Shown: piece by piece, positions 1-9,074 of the stretch | Layout of the letters: each line of letters starts with the position of its first letter | Position numbering within the stretch: the first letter of the stretch is position 1 | Source: Sphingopyxis sp. YF1 | GTDB lineage: Bacteria > Pseudomonadota > Alphaproteobacteria > Sphingomonadales > Sphingomonadaceae | Assembly: GCF_022701295.1 (NCBI RefSeq) | Contig: NZ_CP033204.1 | Coordinates: forward strand, 744,001-808,000 | Direction: 5' to 3' | DNA length: 64,000 nt | Translations under genes and position numbers: made by a program | Notes under the pieces: model-generated | Databases searched by the model: none | Seen by the model: only the letters and a program-made list of their open reading frames with translations | What the model was told of the DNA's origin: nothing

Positions 1-1163
1 GCGGCGCAGCGGCGAAGCCGGTGCCGCCGCCGGTCGCGCCGGCGCCCGAACCTGCCGCCGTCCTGCCGCCGGCCGAAGCGCCGGCCGCCGAACCCGCCGT
101 GGAAAAGGAAGAGGAGGGGTGGAAGCCCGCGCCGCAGTCGCGCGGCCGCATCCTGCTGTTCGGCGCGCTGATCCTCGCGGGGGCGCTCGCCATTCTCTAC
201 GCGTGGGGGCTGCCGCCCTTCCGCGCGTCGAGCCAGACCACCGACAATGCCTATGTCCGCGGCCAGACGACGATCATCGCGCCGCAGGTCGGTGGCTATG
301 TCACCGAGGTTCTGGTGCAGGATTTCGAACCGGTGAAGGCGGGGCAATTGCTCGTCAAGATCGACGACAGCATCTATCGCCAGCGCGTCGCGCAGGGCGC
401 CGCCAGCATCGCAGCGCAGACCGCCAGCCTCGACAACAGCGCGCAAAGCCAGCGGTCGGCCGAGGCGCAGGTCAAGGCGCAGGACGCCGCCGTCGCCAAC
501 GCCCGCGCCCAGCTCCAGCGTGCACAGGCCGACATGCGGCGAGTCAGCGAGTTGGTCGACGCGGGCTCGGTATCGCTGCGCGAGCGCGACCAGACGCTCG
601 CCGCGCTGCGTCAGGCGGAGGCGGGCGTCCGTCAGGCCGAGGCACAGCGCCAGATCGCGCTCGAACAGGTGCGCACGGTGACGGTCGGGCGCGGCGGTCT
701 GGAGGCGGGGGTCCAGAATGCCAGGGCGACGCGCGACCTTGCCAACATCGACCTTCAGCGCACCATCGTCCGCGCGCCGCGCGCGGGCCGGCTCAGCGAA
801 GTCACGGTGCGCGTCGGGCAGTTGGTCAATCCGGGGACCCAGATGATGTACCTGGTGCCGGAGAAGCACTGGGTTGTCGCCAATTTCAAGGAAGCGCAGA
901 CCGCGAAGATCCGCGTCGGACAGCGCGCCACGATGAAGATCGACGCGCTCGGCGGCGCCGAACTGAAGGGGGTGGTCGAAAGCGTCGCCCCGGCCGCGGG
1001 CAGCGAGTTCAGCGTGATCAAGCCCGACACCGGATCGGGCAATTTCGTCAAGGTGCCGCAACGCATCGCGGTGCGCATCCGCATCGATCCGAAGCAGGAA
1101 CTCGCCGCGCGGCTCGGCCCGGGCATGTCGGTGGTCGCGACGATCCACACAGGGGTCGACTGA
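1..1163 (+). CDS. HlyD/EmrA-family efflux adaptor (5' end cut by window edge)
   Basis: Periplasmic adaptor of a tripartite efflux system, joining an inner-membrane transporter to the outer-membrane factor encoded next. The reading frame is open to the left edge, so the true start lies outside; a GTG at 21 is possible but leaves an unusual start in a Pro/Ala-rich stretch. Counting from that GTG: a Pro/Ala-rich cytoplasmic tail to about residue 40, one membrane segment at about 43-63, a first biotinyl-lipoyl half with TTDNAYVRGQTTI, a long Gln/Ala-rich coiled coil at about 115-225, then the second lipoyl half (IVRAPRAGRLSEVTVRVGQ) and a beta-barrel domain. A single N-terminal anchor and the DNAYV motif fit the EmrA type that pairs with MFS transporters. 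The stop overlaps the next start (TGATG), so the two are translationally coupled. Confidence 0.88.
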   Translation, partial: GAAAKPVPPPVAPAPEPAAVLPPAEAPAAEPAVEKEEEGWKPAPQSRGRILLFGALILAGALAILYAWGLPPFRASSQTTDNAYVRGQTTIIAPQVGGYVTEVLVQDFEPVKAGQLLVKIDDSIYRQRVAQGAASIAAQTASLDNSAQSQRSAEAQVKAQDAAVANARAQLQRAQADMRRVSELVDAGSVSLRERDQTLAALRQAEAGVRQAEAQRQIALEQVRTVTVGRGGLEAGVQNARATRDLANIDLQRTIVRAPRAGRLSEVTVRVGQLVNPGTQMMYLVPEKHWVVANFKEAQTAKIRVGQRATMKIDALGGAELKGVVESVAPAAGSEFSVIKPDTGSGNFVKVPQRIAVRIRIDPKQELAARLGPGMSVVATIHTGVD

Positions 1164-2524
1164 TGCGGCGGCTGGTTCCGGTCCTCGCCTTGCTCGTTGC
1201 GGGCTGCGCGCCCGCGATCGCACCGCGGCCCGCGGCGAGCATCGTTGCGCCGCCCGCCGACTGGCGCAGCCCGATGCCCGCGGGCGGCGCGGTCGAAAGC
1301 GCCTGGTGGGGCGGCTTTGGCGACTCCCGGCTGGCGGCGCTGGTCGAACAGGCGCGCGCGAACAACAGCGACCTTGCCATTGCCGCGGCGCGCGTCGCCG
1401 AGGCGCGGGCGCAGGAACGCGTTGCCCGCTCGCTGCTGCTTCCGACGCTGTCGGCCAGCGCGTCGGGCGCAGAGGCGCGCAGCGTCAACGCTTTCGGCCA
1501 GCCGAGCGAGAGTTTTTCGGCCCAGCCGGGCTTTCAGGCCGCCTATGAGGTCGACCTGTTCGGGCGCAATGCGGCGCAGGCCGACGCGGCGCGCGCCAAT
1601 GCCGCGGCGGTCGCAGCGGCGCGCGAGGCGGCGCTGCTGTCGGTCAGCGCGACGACCGCGAGCAGCTATATCGTGCTGCTCGCGCTCGACGAACGGCGCG
1701 ATCTCCTCCACCAGACGCTCGTCACCCGCGGCGAAGCGCTGCGCATCGCGCGCGACCGGGCGGAGGCGGGCTATACCTCGCGGCTCGAACTCAGCCAGGC
1801 CGAGGCCGAATATCGCGCCACCGAGCAACAGATTCCCGCGATCGAGGCGGCGATCGCGCGGCAGGAGAATGCGCTGTCGCTGCTCGTCGGCGCAACGCCG
1901 CGCGCGATCGATCGCGGCGCCGATTTCGACGCGCTCGCCACCCCGGCGGTGCCCGCGGTGCTGCCCTCCGACCTCGTCCGCCGCCGTCCCGACATCGCGC
2001 AGGCCGAATATGCGCTCGCCGCGACCGACGCCAATTTGCGCGCCGCGTGTGCGCAATTCCTGCCGCAGGTCCGCCTGTCGGCTTCGGCGGGGGCGGCGAT
2101 CTCGTCGCTGCTGGGCGATCCGGTTTCGGTCTGGTCGATCGGCGGCAGCATCCTTGCGCCCATCTTTTCGGGCGGGCGGCTGCAGGGGCAGTTCGACGCG
2201 GCGACCGCGCAGCGCGACCAGGCCGCCTTTGCCTATCGCCGCAGCGTGCTCACCGCCTTTCGCGAGGTCGAGGACCAGCTTGCGGTGATCGACCGGCTGG
2301 CGGTGCAGGAAAGGGCGCTCGTCGCGCAGCGCGCGGCGGTGGCGGAGACGCTGCGCCATGCGACCAACCGCTATCGTGCGGGCTATTCGCCCTATCTTGA
2401 GGAAATCGACGCGCAGCGGGCGCTGTTCGCGGTCGACATCGCGCTGATCCAGCTGCGGACCGACCGGCTGACCGCCTATGTCGCCTTGTATCAGGCGCTG
2501 GGGGGCGGGGCGCTGGCGAATTAG
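1163..2524 (+). CDS. NodT-family outer-membrane efflux lipoprotein
   Basis: TolC-like outer-membrane channel that completes the efflux complex with the adaptor before it. The 453-residue protein begins with a lipoprotein signal (LALLVAGCAP, lipidated Cys about residue 15). It then has two outer-membrane efflux protein repeats rich in Ala/Arg heptads, for example RLAALVEQARANNSDLAIAA near the start and AAFAYRRSVLTAFREVEDQL near the end. The start at 1163 is chosen because it overlaps the adaptor stop and gives a full lipobox; the frame stays open further upstream only as a shadow of the adaptor gene. The transporter subunit is not in the window and may lie to the left. Substrate unknown. Confidence 0.9.
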   Translation: MRRLVPVLALLVAGCAPAIAPRPAASIVAPPADWRSPMPAGGAVESAWWGGFGDSRLAALVEQARANNSDLAIAAARVAEARAQERVARSLLLPTLSASASGAEARSVNAFGQPSESFSAQPGFQAAYEVDLFGRNAAQADAARANAAAVAAAREAALLSVSATTASSYIVLLALDERRDLLHQTLVTRGEALRIARDRAEAGYTSRLELSQAEAEYRATEQQIPAIEAAIARQENALSLLVGATPRAIDRGADFDALATPAVPAVLPSDLVRRRPDIAQAEYALAATDANLRAACAQFLPQVRLSASAGAAISSLLGDPVSVWSIGGSILAPIFSGGRLQGQFDAATAQRDQAAFAYRRSVLTAFREVEDQLAVIDRLAVQERALVAQRAAVAETLRHATNRYRAGYSPYLEEIDAQRALFAVDIALIQLRTDRLTAYVALYQALGGGALAN

Positions 2525-2545
2525 AGTCCATCCCGTTCACATGGA

Positions 2546-2614
2546 ACCGTAGCCCTGAGCCTGTCGAAGGGCGTTTCTCGGATAGACGCCCTTCGACAGG
2601 CTCAGGGCTACGGT
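2546..2614. repeat. 29-bp perfect inverted repeat (family A), likely bidirectional terminator
   Basis: Two perfect 29-bp arms (2546-2574 and 2586-2614) flank an 11-nt loop. The core is CCTGAGCCTGTCGAAGGGC. It sits between the convergent nodT-like and spermidine-synthase-like genes, so it could end transcription from both sides, although there is no long T tract. A diverged copy of the same core lies at 16898-16987. Confidence 0.85.
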
Positions 2615-2622
2615 GAGGAATT

Positions 2623-3294
2623 CTAGGGCGCGCGGGCGAACCAGATGATGTGGCGGCCGCCCTTGCCGCTGCTGCGCGCGCGCACGGGGACTTCTTCGAC
2701 CGCGAAGCCCGCGTCCTTCAGCCGCCGCGTGAAGCGCGCGTCGGGCGCCGCCGACCAGATAGCGAGCACGCCTCCGGGACGCAGCGCGCCGCGCACGCGG
2801 GCCAGCCCGGCCATCGAATAGATGCGGTCATTGCCCTCGCGCGTCAGCCCGTCGGGGCCATTGTCGACGTCGAGCAGGATCGCGTCATAGCGCCGGCTCG
2901 CGCCGCCGATTACCGCGCCGACATCGTCCAGCACGACCTCGACGCGCGGATCGTCGAGGCAGCCCGCGGTGAGCGCGGCCATCGGCCCACGCGCCCAGTC
3001 GATGATTTCGGGTACCAGTTCGGCCACCGTCACCCGTCCGTCGGCGCCGAGCCGCGCCAGCGCCGCGCGCAGCGTGAAGCCCATGCCGTAACCGCCGATC
3101 AACAGCTGCGGGGCGGGGGTTTCGCGCAATCGGTCGCAGCTCATCTCCGCCAGCGCTTCTTCGGACCCCGCCATCCGGCTGGTCATCAATTCGCTGTGGC
3201 CGAGCGTAATGAAATAATCGTCGCCGCGCTGGATCAGGCGCAGCGAATCGCCGCCGGGAACCGATGCGGTGGCAAGAAGGGTGCGGGGGATCAT
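2623..3294 (-). CDS. Spermidine synthase-like methyltransferase-fold protein
   Basis: A 223-residue Rossmann-fold protein related to polyamine aminopropyltransferases. It has the nucleotide-binding loop LLIGGYGMGFTLRAAL, an acidic strand VTVAELVPEIIDWA, and DAILLDVDNGPDGL, which matches the aspartate-rich active-site strand of spermidine synthases. It is shorter than true spermidine synthases (about 280-300 residues) and begins almost directly with the catalytic domain, so aminopropyl transfer is not assured; NCBI-style annotation of such proteins is often just spermidine synthase or SAM-dependent methyltransferase. Its start overlaps the stop of the upstream small gene (ATGA on the minus strand), indicating a two-gene operon. 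Confidence 0.75.
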   Translation of the reverse strand: MIPRTLLATASVPGGDSLRLIQRGDDYFITLGHSELMTSRMAGSEEALAEMSCDRLRETPAPQLLIGGYGMGFTLRAALARLGADGRVTVAELVPEIIDWARGPMAALTAGCLDDPRVEVVLDDVGAVIGGASRRYDAILLDVDNGPDGLTREGNDRIYSMAGLARVRGALRPGGVLAIWSAAPDARFTRRLKDAGFAVEEVPVRARSSGKGGRHIIWFARAP

Positions 3295-3719
3295 GCGGCG
3301 CGCGCAATCCCTTCGCGGCCAAGGGGCATATGCTCGTCAGAGTGCCCCATCTTCGGAAAAAACTCGTGGCAATCCCAACTAAGGCTTCGGCCCTTTTCGA
3401 ATAGATCCTTAGCCGGTCTGTACAGGAGAGCAACGCTGACGCAGCGTCGATCCGAAAGGCGAAAGGTCAAATCGAAAGCGCGAACGTCTTGCGGTTGTTG
3501 CGCCTTATCCCAGCGGAAAAACACGATCGAATTGACAGTGATTTCTGCGGACCAAGGACCGTATTCCGACGATTGGAGCACCCATTGTGCTGCGCGACGA
3601 CGAAACTGGTCTTGCGTCTCGTCGAGCCGTGCCGAAGCGGATTCCAGTGGAGACGTGGGCGTTGGCACCAGTTCGCCTGCGGCTATGAAGGCGGCCATAA
3701 TCAATGCCGAAATAGTCAT
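3291..3719 (-). CDS. Small secreted protein of unknown function
   Basis: I do not recognise a family. The 142-residue product starts with a hydrophobic signal-like stretch (MTISALIMAAFIAAGELVP). The body has a few motifs of its own, FFRWDKAQQPQDVRAFDLTF and LSWDCHEFFPKMGHSDEH, and two cysteines that could form a disulfide. The start at 3719 is preferred over an upstream ATG at 3836 because it places the hydrophobic segment at the N-terminus. Its stop overlaps the start of the spermidine-synthase-like gene, so the two are co-transcribed. Base composition here is lower in GC than in neighbouring genes, a weak hint of different ancestry. Confidence 0.6.
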   Translation of the reverse strand: MTISALIMAAFIAAGELVPTPTSPLESASARLDETQDQFRRRAAQWVLQSSEYGPWSAEITVNSIVFFRWDKAQQPQDVRAFDLTFRLSDRRCVSVALLYRPAKDLFEKGRSLSWDCHEFFPKMGHSDEHMPLGREGIARAA

Positions 3720-3918
3720 CAAAGAGTCCTTGTGCCTCGAAATCCTGTGACCGGCTTTAGGCGATGCCATTCCGCACGACAATCGCGGACCGACCGACAA
3801 GAGGGGGGAGTGATTGAGGATGCTGGCAGTTGCCAACCCCGCGCAATCGCGGCATAGGGCGGCGGCCCTTTCCTCCCCGGGTCCACTGGCGCGCCGCGCC
3901 GAACCAAAGGGTGCTTAG

Positions 3919-6012
3919 ATGACCGAATTTCTGGACCGCCACGGGCTGTCGATCGATGCGCGGCTGGTCGATTTCGTACAGGATCGCGCGCTGCCGGGAA
4001 CGGGGCTCGACGCCGACAAATTCTGGGCCGATTTTGCCGCGCTGCTCGGAAAATTCGCTCCCGAAAATGCCGCGCTGCTGCAAAAGCGCGAGGACCTGCA
4101 GGCGCGGATCGACGCCTGGCATGGCGAGCGGGCAGGGCAGCCGCACGAACCGCAAGCCTATCAGGCGTTTCTGCGCGAGATCGGTTATCTTGTGCCCGAG
4201 CCCGCGCCCTTCCAGGTCGGCACGCAGAATGTCGACCCCGAAATCGCGACCATGGCGGGGCCGCAGCTCGTCGTGCCCGCATTGAACGCGCGCTTCGCGC
4301 TCAACGCCGCCAACGCGCGCTGGGGCAGCCTCTACGACGCCTTCTACGGTACCGACGCACTCGACGCGCCGCCGGCGACGCCCGGCGGTTATGATGCGGT
4401 GCGCGGCGCGGCGGTGATCGCGCGCGCCAAGGCCTTCCTCGACGAAGCGGTCCCGCTTGCTTCGGGGAGCTGGGCCGACTGGCCGGGCGGTATGCCCGAC
4501 CTCGCCGATCCCGCGCAGCTGGCCGGCACGAAGGACGGCGGGCTGCTGCTGAAACACAATGGCCTGCACATCGAGCTCGTCATCGATCCCGACAGCGCGA
4601 TCGGCCGGACCGACCCTGCGGGCATCGCCGACGTGCTGCTCGAAGCCGCGCTGACGACGATCATCGACCTGGAAGACAGCGTCGCGGCGGTCGACGGCGA
4701 GGACAAGGTTCTTGGTTATACCAACTGGCTCGGCCTGATGCGCGGTGACCTGACCGAGAGCTTCGCCAAGGGCGGCAAGACCGTCACCCGCGCGATGGAG
4801 CCCGACCGCGCATGGACCGCGACCGGCGGCATCCCCTTCACCCTGCCGGGACGCAGCGTGATGTTCGTGCGCAACGTCGGTCATCTGATGACCAATCCGA
4901 TGGTCCGGCTTGCCGACGGCAGCGAGGCGCCCGAGGGGCTGTGCGACGCGGTGTTCACCAGCCTCTGTTCGCTGCACGATCTCAAGGGCCTCGGCACGCT
5001 CCGCAACAGCCGCGCGGGCAGCATCTATATCGTCAAGCCGAAGCAGCACGGGCCCGAAGAATGTGGCTTCACGAACCGGCTGTTCGACGCGGTCGAGGAT
5101 ATGCTCGGCCTCGCGCGCCACACGATCAAGGTCGGGGTGATGGACGAGGAGCGTCGTACGTCAGCGAACCTCGCGGCGTGCATCCATGCGGTGAAGGACC
5201 GCATCGTCTTCATCAACACCGGCTTCCTCGACCGCACCGGCGACGAGATCCACACCTCGATGCGCGCGGGGCCGATGATCCCCAAGGGCGAGATGAAGGC
5301 GAGCGACTGGATCGCGAGCTACGAGGACCGCAACGTCCGCATCGGGCTCGCCTGCGGGCTTTCGGGCAAGGCGCAGATCGGCAAGGGCATGTGGGCGATG
5401 CCCGACCTGATGAAGGCGATGCTCGAGGCCAAGATCGGCCACCCGAAATCGGGCGCGAACACCGCCTGGGTGCCGTCGCCGACCGCTGCGACGCTCCACG
5501 CGCTGCACTATCACCAGGTCGACGTCTTCGCGCGCCAGAAGGAGATCGCGGGCGAGGCGGTGCCGTCGCTCGACCGACTGCTGAACATCCCGGTCGCCGT
5601 CGGGCGCAACTGGAACGAGGCCGAGGTCACGCGCGAGCTGGACAATAATTGCCAGGGCATTTTGGGCTATGTCGTTCGCTGGATCGATCAGGGCGTCGGT
5701 TGTTCGAAGGTGCCCGATATCGACGACGTCGGGCTGATGGAGGATCGGGCGACCTTGCGCATTTCGAGCCAGGCGCTCGCCAACTGGCTGCTCCACGGCG
5801 TCTGCACCGCGCAGCAGGTCGACGCCGCGCTGGCGCGGATGGCGGCGAAGGTCGATGCGCAGAATGCGGGCGACGCGCTTTACGAAAAGCTGACGCCCGA
5901 GGGCATCGCCTGGCAGGCGGCGCGCGCGCTGATCTTCGAGGGCGTGGTACAGCCGTCGGGCTATACCGAACCGCTGCTCCACAAATATCGGCAGGTGAAA
6001 AAGGCGGGATAA
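3919..6012 (+). CDS. glcB: Malate synthase G
   Basis: Condenses glyoxylate and acetyl-CoA to malate in the glyoxylate cycle, allowing growth on acetate, fatty acids or glycolate; cytoplasmic monomer. At 697 residues it has the long G-type architecture rather than the shorter A type. Diagnostic stretches are [17 protein letters not shown] (acidic Mg-binding region), [46 protein letters not shown], and the C-terminal catalytic-loop region [20 protein letters not shown]. The start codon at 3919 gives the usual N-terminus. No isocitrate lyase gene lies nearby. A short GC hairpin (6014-6028) follows the stop and separates it from the convergent unknown gene. Confidence 0.97.
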   Translation: MTEFLDRHGLSIDARLVDFVQDRALPGTGLDADKFWADFAALLGKFAPENAALLQKREDLQARIDAWHGERAGQPHEPQAYQAFLREIGYLVPEPAPFQVGTQNVDPEIATMAGPQLVVPALNARFALNAANARWGSLYDAFYGTDALDAPPATPGGYDAVRGAAVIARAKAFLDEAVPLASGSWADWPGGMPDLADPAQLAGTKDGGLLLKHNGLHIELVIDPDSAIGRTDPAGIADVLLEAALTTIIDLEDSVAAVDGEDKVLGYTNWLGLMRGDLTESFAKGGKTVTRAMEPDRAWTATGGIPFTLPGRSVMFVRNVGHLMTNPMVRLADGSEAPEGLCDAVFTSLCSLHDLKGLGTLRNSRAGSIYIVKPKQHGPEECGFTNRLFDAVEDMLGLARHTIKVGVMDEERRTSANLAACIHAVKDRIVFINTGFLDRTGDEIHTSMRAGPMIPKGEMKASDWIASYEDRNVRIGLACGLSGKAQIGKGMWAMPDLMKAMLEAKIGHPKSGANTAWVPSPTAATLHALHYHQVDVFARQKEIAGEAVPSLDRLLNIPVAVGRNWNEAEVTRELDNNCQGILGYVVRWIDQGVGCSKVPDIDDVGLMEDRATLRISSQALANWLLHGVCTAQQVDAALARMAAKVDAQNAGDALYEKLTPEGIAWQAARALIFEGVVQPSGYTEPLLHKYRQVKKAG

Positions 6013-6030
6013 ACCGCCCGGGGGGCGGGG

Positions 6031-7002
6031 CTACTCGCGGTGGATCTTGCTGTGCCCAAGGTCCCCCGCGGGGTCGGGCTGGTCCGAAGGCACGACGAAG
6101 GTCACCGCCTGCGCGCCGAAAAGGCCCGCGGGGATGCGGACGAGGCCGCGGACGCGGAAATTTTCGGTGTCCATCCGTTTGAGCTTGCCGTCGCGGACGA
6201 GCTGCGCGAGCCCCATCCAGCCGGGCAGCTGGTCGTAGCGCGTCGCGGGGACCGGGGCGACGAGGCTGTCCGGATCGATGTCGTAAACCCCCGCGGGCTC
6301 GAAATCGGCGTAGCCGCGCTGCCATTCGGGCAGGTCCTGGTCCTGATCGTGCGCGGCATAGATTTTGGCCGCGATGGCGTCCGCGCCGATCGTCAGCAGT
6401 GCCGGATCATAGCCGCCGCCGACGACATCGGGCGCGCGCAGTCCCGGCAGCAGCGGTGGTTCCACGCCCTGCTGCGGCGTCCGCCGGCCACCCAACAGCC
6501 ACGCGGCGGGGTCCGGCTGGCTGCGATAGAGTGCCGCAGGCGGCAGCGAGCAGCCTTCGACGAATAGCAGCTTCGATCGCGGCACCCCGGTCACGCCGAC
6601 CGGATAGGGTTTTTGCGTGACCACGACGAGCCGTTCGATCCGGCTGGTCCAGCCGCCGACGCGCAGCACCGAATTGCGCGCGCCCGCGACGACCAGATAG
6701 AGCGGCCTGAAACCCGGCGCGATGCGGAGATCGAGCGCCGTCGTCGCCTCTTCCTGCGGGTTTTCGGCTTCGAGGCGCACCGACGAGATGGCGGCGCCGT
6801 TGTAATAGCCCGCGAAGACGAGCGCCGCCTCCTTGCTCGGTGGCGGCGGCGCGCAGGGGGCGATTTCGGCGACGAATGGTCCGCCGGTCTCGACCGGCGC
6901 CGTGGCGACCGAGCGTTCGATGCCCGCCCACGCACCCCAGGCGAGCAGCGGCAGCGCGGCGATGAGCAGGATATGGCGCAACCGAGCCTCCGATCGGGGC
7001 AT
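6031..7002 (-). CDS. Membrane-anchored or secreted protein of unknown function
   Basis: A 323-residue product with an N-terminal hydrophobic segment (about residues 11-27, ILLIAALPLLAWGAWAG) after two arginines, either an uncleaved anchor or a signal peptide. The remainder looks exported and beta-rich: EAALVFAGYYNGAAISSVRL, SVLRVGGWTSRIERLVVV and a C-terminal YDIDPDSLVAPVPATRYD. Two cysteines (in EIAPCAPPP and FVEGCSLPP) could form a disulfide. I recognise no domain. It is divergent from dmeR with only 79 bp between start codons, and that gap holds the likely DmeR operator, so metal-responsive control is possible. Confidence 0.7.
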   Translation of the reverse strand: MPRSEARLRHILLIAALPLLAWGAWAGIERSVATAPVETGGPFVAEIAPCAPPPPSKEAALVFAGYYNGAAISSVRLEAENPQEEATTALDLRIAPGFRPLYLVVAGARNSVLRVGGWTSRIERLVVVTQKPYPVGVTGVPRSKLLFVEGCSLPPAALYRSQPDPAAWLLGGRRTPQQGVEPPLLPGLRAPDVVGGGYDPALLTIGADAIAAKIYAAHDQDQDLPEWQRGYADFEPAGVYDIDPDSLVAPVPATRYDQLPGWMGLAQLVRDGKLKRMDTENFRVRGLVRIPAGLFGAQAVTFVVPSDQPDPAGDLGHSKIHRE

Positions 7003-7061
7003 CGGGGTAGTGCGAGAAGATGGAGGAGCGGTTAAGCTGCACGCTTGTCCGGGTGACGATC

Positions 7062-7083
7062 ATAATATAGGGGGGTAGGGTAT
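7062..7083 (+). promoter_or_regulatory. Candidate DmeR (RcnR/CsoR-family) operator
   Basis: The sequence ATATAGGGGGGTAGGGTAT runs into the dmeR start codon. A G tract flanked by AT-rich half sites is the operator style of RcnR/DmeR-type regulators, and autoregulation of such operons is established for the family. It also overlaps the dmeR ribosome binding region. No experimental support is available here. Confidence 0.55.
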
Positions 7084-7354
7084 GAGTCACACAACGACCA
7101 ACCCCGACCTTCTTGCGCGCGTGCGCCGCATCGCGGGGCAGGTCGGCGCGGTCGAGAAGGCGCTTATCGCGGGCGAGCCCTGCGCTACGGTATTGCACCG
7201 CATCGCCGCGGTGCGCGGCGCGGTGAACGGGCTGCTCGACGAGGTGATCGCCGATCATCTCGCCGCGCATGTCGCGGCGCCGGGCCTGTCGGAAGATGAG
7301 CGCACGGCGGGCGCCGACGAGCTGCTCGCGGTGATCCGCCGCTATTCGAAATGA
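7082..7354 (+). CDS. dmeR: RcnR/DmeR-type cobalt/nickel-responsive repressor (CsoR superfamily)
   Basis: A 90-residue all-helical DUF156 repressor. The ligand pattern His3, Cys34, His59 and His63 reproduces the HCHH nickel/cobalt site of RcnR, rather than the Cu(I) set of CsoR or the formaldehyde-sensing FrmR site. Other family motifs are RVRRIAGQVGAVEKAL and AAVRGAVNGLLDEVI. It should bind the G-tract operator at its own start and release it when Co(II) or Ni(II) binds, derepressing the efflux gene that follows. The stop codon overlaps the dmeF start (ATGA), the arrangement of known dmeRF operons in rhizobia. The substrate assignment is inference from ligands and context. Confidence 0.85.
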   Translation: MSHTTTNPDLLARVRRIAGQVGAVEKALIAGEPCATVLHRIAAVRGAVNGLLDEVIADHLAAHVAAPGLSEDERTAGADELLAVIRRYSK

Positions 7355-8343
7355 CCAGGATGGAGCGTCCGTTGCACAGCCCCCCGCATAGCGCCGCGCA
7401 TAGCCACGACTTCCTTGCCGCATCGCACGACGACAATGCGCGGCGCACGCTGTGGGTCGTCGCGCTGACCGCGGTGATGATGGTCGGGGAGATCGTCGCG
7501 GGCTATGTCACCGGGTCGATGGCGCTGCTCGCCGACGGCTTTCACATGGCGACCCACGCCGGGGCGCTGGGGCTCGCGGCGCTGGCCTATGGCTATGCCA
7601 AGCGCCACCGGCACGATCCGCGTTACAGCTTCGGCACCGGCAAGGTCGGCGACCTCACCGGCTTTGCCTCGGCGCTGATCCTCGGGCTGTTCGCGCTCGG
7701 CATCGCGATCGAATCGGTGCTGCGGCTGATCGATCCGCAGCGCGTCGATTTCGCCAGCGCGACGCTGGTCGCGGTGATCGGGCTGGCGGTGAATATCGTC
7801 AGCGCGCTGTTGCTGATGGGCGGGCACGACCATGGCGATGGTCATGGCCATCACCATGGGCACGATCACCGTCACGGCGCCGGACATCATCACGATCACC
7901 ACCATGATCATTCGCACGACCATCATCAGGGGCATGGTCACGACAACAACCTGCGTTCGGCCTATCTGCACGTGCTCGCCGACGCGCTGACGTCGGTGCT
8001 GGCGATCGCGGCCTTGCTCGCGGGGCGCTACCTCGGCTGGCGCTGGATGGACCCGGTGATGGGGATCGTCGGCGCGATCGTCATCGCGCACTGGTCGTGG
8101 GGGCTGATGCGCGACACCGCCGCGGTGCTGCTCGACGAAAGCGTCGATCCGCTGGCCGAGGCGGTGCGGGCGCGGATCGAGGAGTTGGGCGGGATCCGGC
8201 TGCTCGACCTGCATGTCTGGCGCGTCGGGCCCGGCGCGCACGCCGCGATCGTCGAGGTCGCGGGCGATCACCCGGGCGCCGCAGTGCGCGAAGCGCTTGC
8301 GGGGATCGCCGGCATCCGCCATCTGACCGTCGCGGTGCGCTGA
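7351..8343 (+). CDS. dmeF: DmeF-like cobalt/nickel CDF efflux transporter
   Basis: Inner-membrane cation diffusion facilitator that exports divalent metal in exchange for protons. The 330-residue protein has six predicted membrane segments. TM2 carries ALLADGFHMATHAG and TM5 carries HVLADALTSVLAI, the paired metal-site helices of the DmeF branch. Between TM4 and TM5 lies a strikingly His-rich loop (about residues 156-198) with runs such as GHHHGHDHRHG. A His-rich N-terminus (HSPPHSAAHSHDF) also fits DmeF. The C-terminal cytoplasmic domain is present. Co-translation with dmeR and the HCHH regulator support cobalt and/or nickel as substrates rather than zinc. Confidence 0.88.
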   Translation: MTRMERPLHSPPHSAAHSHDFLAASHDDNARRTLWVVALTAVMMVGEIVAGYVTGSMALLADGFHMATHAGALGLAALAYGYAKRHRHDPRYSFGTGKVGDLTGFASALILGLFALGIAIESVLRLIDPQRVDFASATLVAVIGLAVNIVSALLLMGGHDHGDGHGHHHGHDHRHGAGHHHDHHHDHSHDHHQGHGHDNNLRSAYLHVLADALTSVLAIAALLAGRYLGWRWMDPVMGIVGAIVIAHWSWGLMRDTAAVLLDESVDPLAEAVRARIEELGGIRLLDLHVWRVGPGAHAAIVEVAGDHPGAAVREALAGIAGIRHLTVAVR

Positions 8344-8368
8344 ACGCGCGCCTTTTCCGGAGGTTTCG

Positions 8369-8992
8369 ATGCAGATCGCGGTGCTGACGTTCGACGGTTT
8401 CAACGAACTCGATTCGTTCGTCGCCGCGGCGATCCTCAACCGGCTGCGCGAGCGGGGCTGGGAAGCGCATATCACGTCGCCGACGCCGCAGGTCACCTCG
8501 ATGAACGGGGCCACCATCGAGCGGCAGCGGTCGCTCGATTTCGCGACCGATGCCGATGCGGTGATTATCGGCAGCGGTATCCGCACGCGCGAGATCGCCG
8601 CCGATGCCGCGCTGCTGGGTGCGATCCGGCTCGATCCGGAGCGCCAGTTGATCGGGGCGCAATGTTCGGGAACGCTGCTGCTCGCGAAACTCGGGCTGAT
8701 CGGCGACCTGCCCGCGTGCACCGACCTCACGACCAGGCCGTGGGTGATCGAGGCCGGGGTCGAGGTGCTCGACGCGCCGTTCGTGGCGCACGGCAATGTC
8801 GCGACCGCGGGCGGCTGCCTTGCGTCGCAATATCTGGCGGCGTGGATTATCGCACGGCTGGCGGGACCGCGCGAAGCCGAAGCCGCGCTGCACTATGTTG
8901 CGCCGGTGGGCGAGAAGGCCGTCTATGTCGATCGCGCGATGGCAGCGGTGCGACCGTTCCTGCCCGTGGAGGCTGTTGCCGCACCGGCGTGA
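8369..8992 (+). CDS. DJ-1/PfpI family protein
   Basis: A 207-residue class I glutamine-amidotransferase-like fold. The nucleophile elbow is LIGAQCSGTLLLAKLG with Cys99. The N-terminus MQIAVLTFDGFNELDSFVAA provides the conserved acidic residue that tunes the cysteine in DJ-1 proteins, and TAGGCLASQYLAAWII is a second conserved region. Family members act as deglycases, chaperones, isonitrile hydratases or amidases, so the reaction cannot be fixed here. A good ribosome binding site (GGAGG) precedes the ATG. It follows dmeF by only 25 bp and may be read through from the metal operon, which would suit a stress role. Confidence 0.85.
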   Translation: MQIAVLTFDGFNELDSFVAAAILNRLRERGWEAHITSPTPQVTSMNGATIERQRSLDFATDADAVIIGSGIRTREIAADAALLGAIRLDPERQLIGAQCSGTLLLAKLGLIGDLPACTDLTTRPWVIEAGVEVLDAPFVAHGNVATAGGCLASQYLAAWIIARLAGPREAEAALHYVAPVGEKAVYVDRAMAAVRPFLPVEAVAAPA

Positions 8993-9074
8993 TTGGCGAT
9001 CCGGTACAATACGCCTTGCCTTTGCCCGCTATGACCCGGCATCTGGATGACGGGACAAGAGGGGGCAGAGGGCG

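Noticed and set aside
6014..6028. GC-rich hairpin CCGCCC-GGG-GGGCGG between convergent genes as a terminator
   Set aside because: The stem is only 6 bp with no T tract; it may help terminate, but the evidence is too weak to list.
7820..7950. Short spaced repeats resembling a CRISPR-like array
   Set aside because: They are the codons of the His/Asp-rich loop of DmeF; there are no constant-length spacers and the frame is intact.
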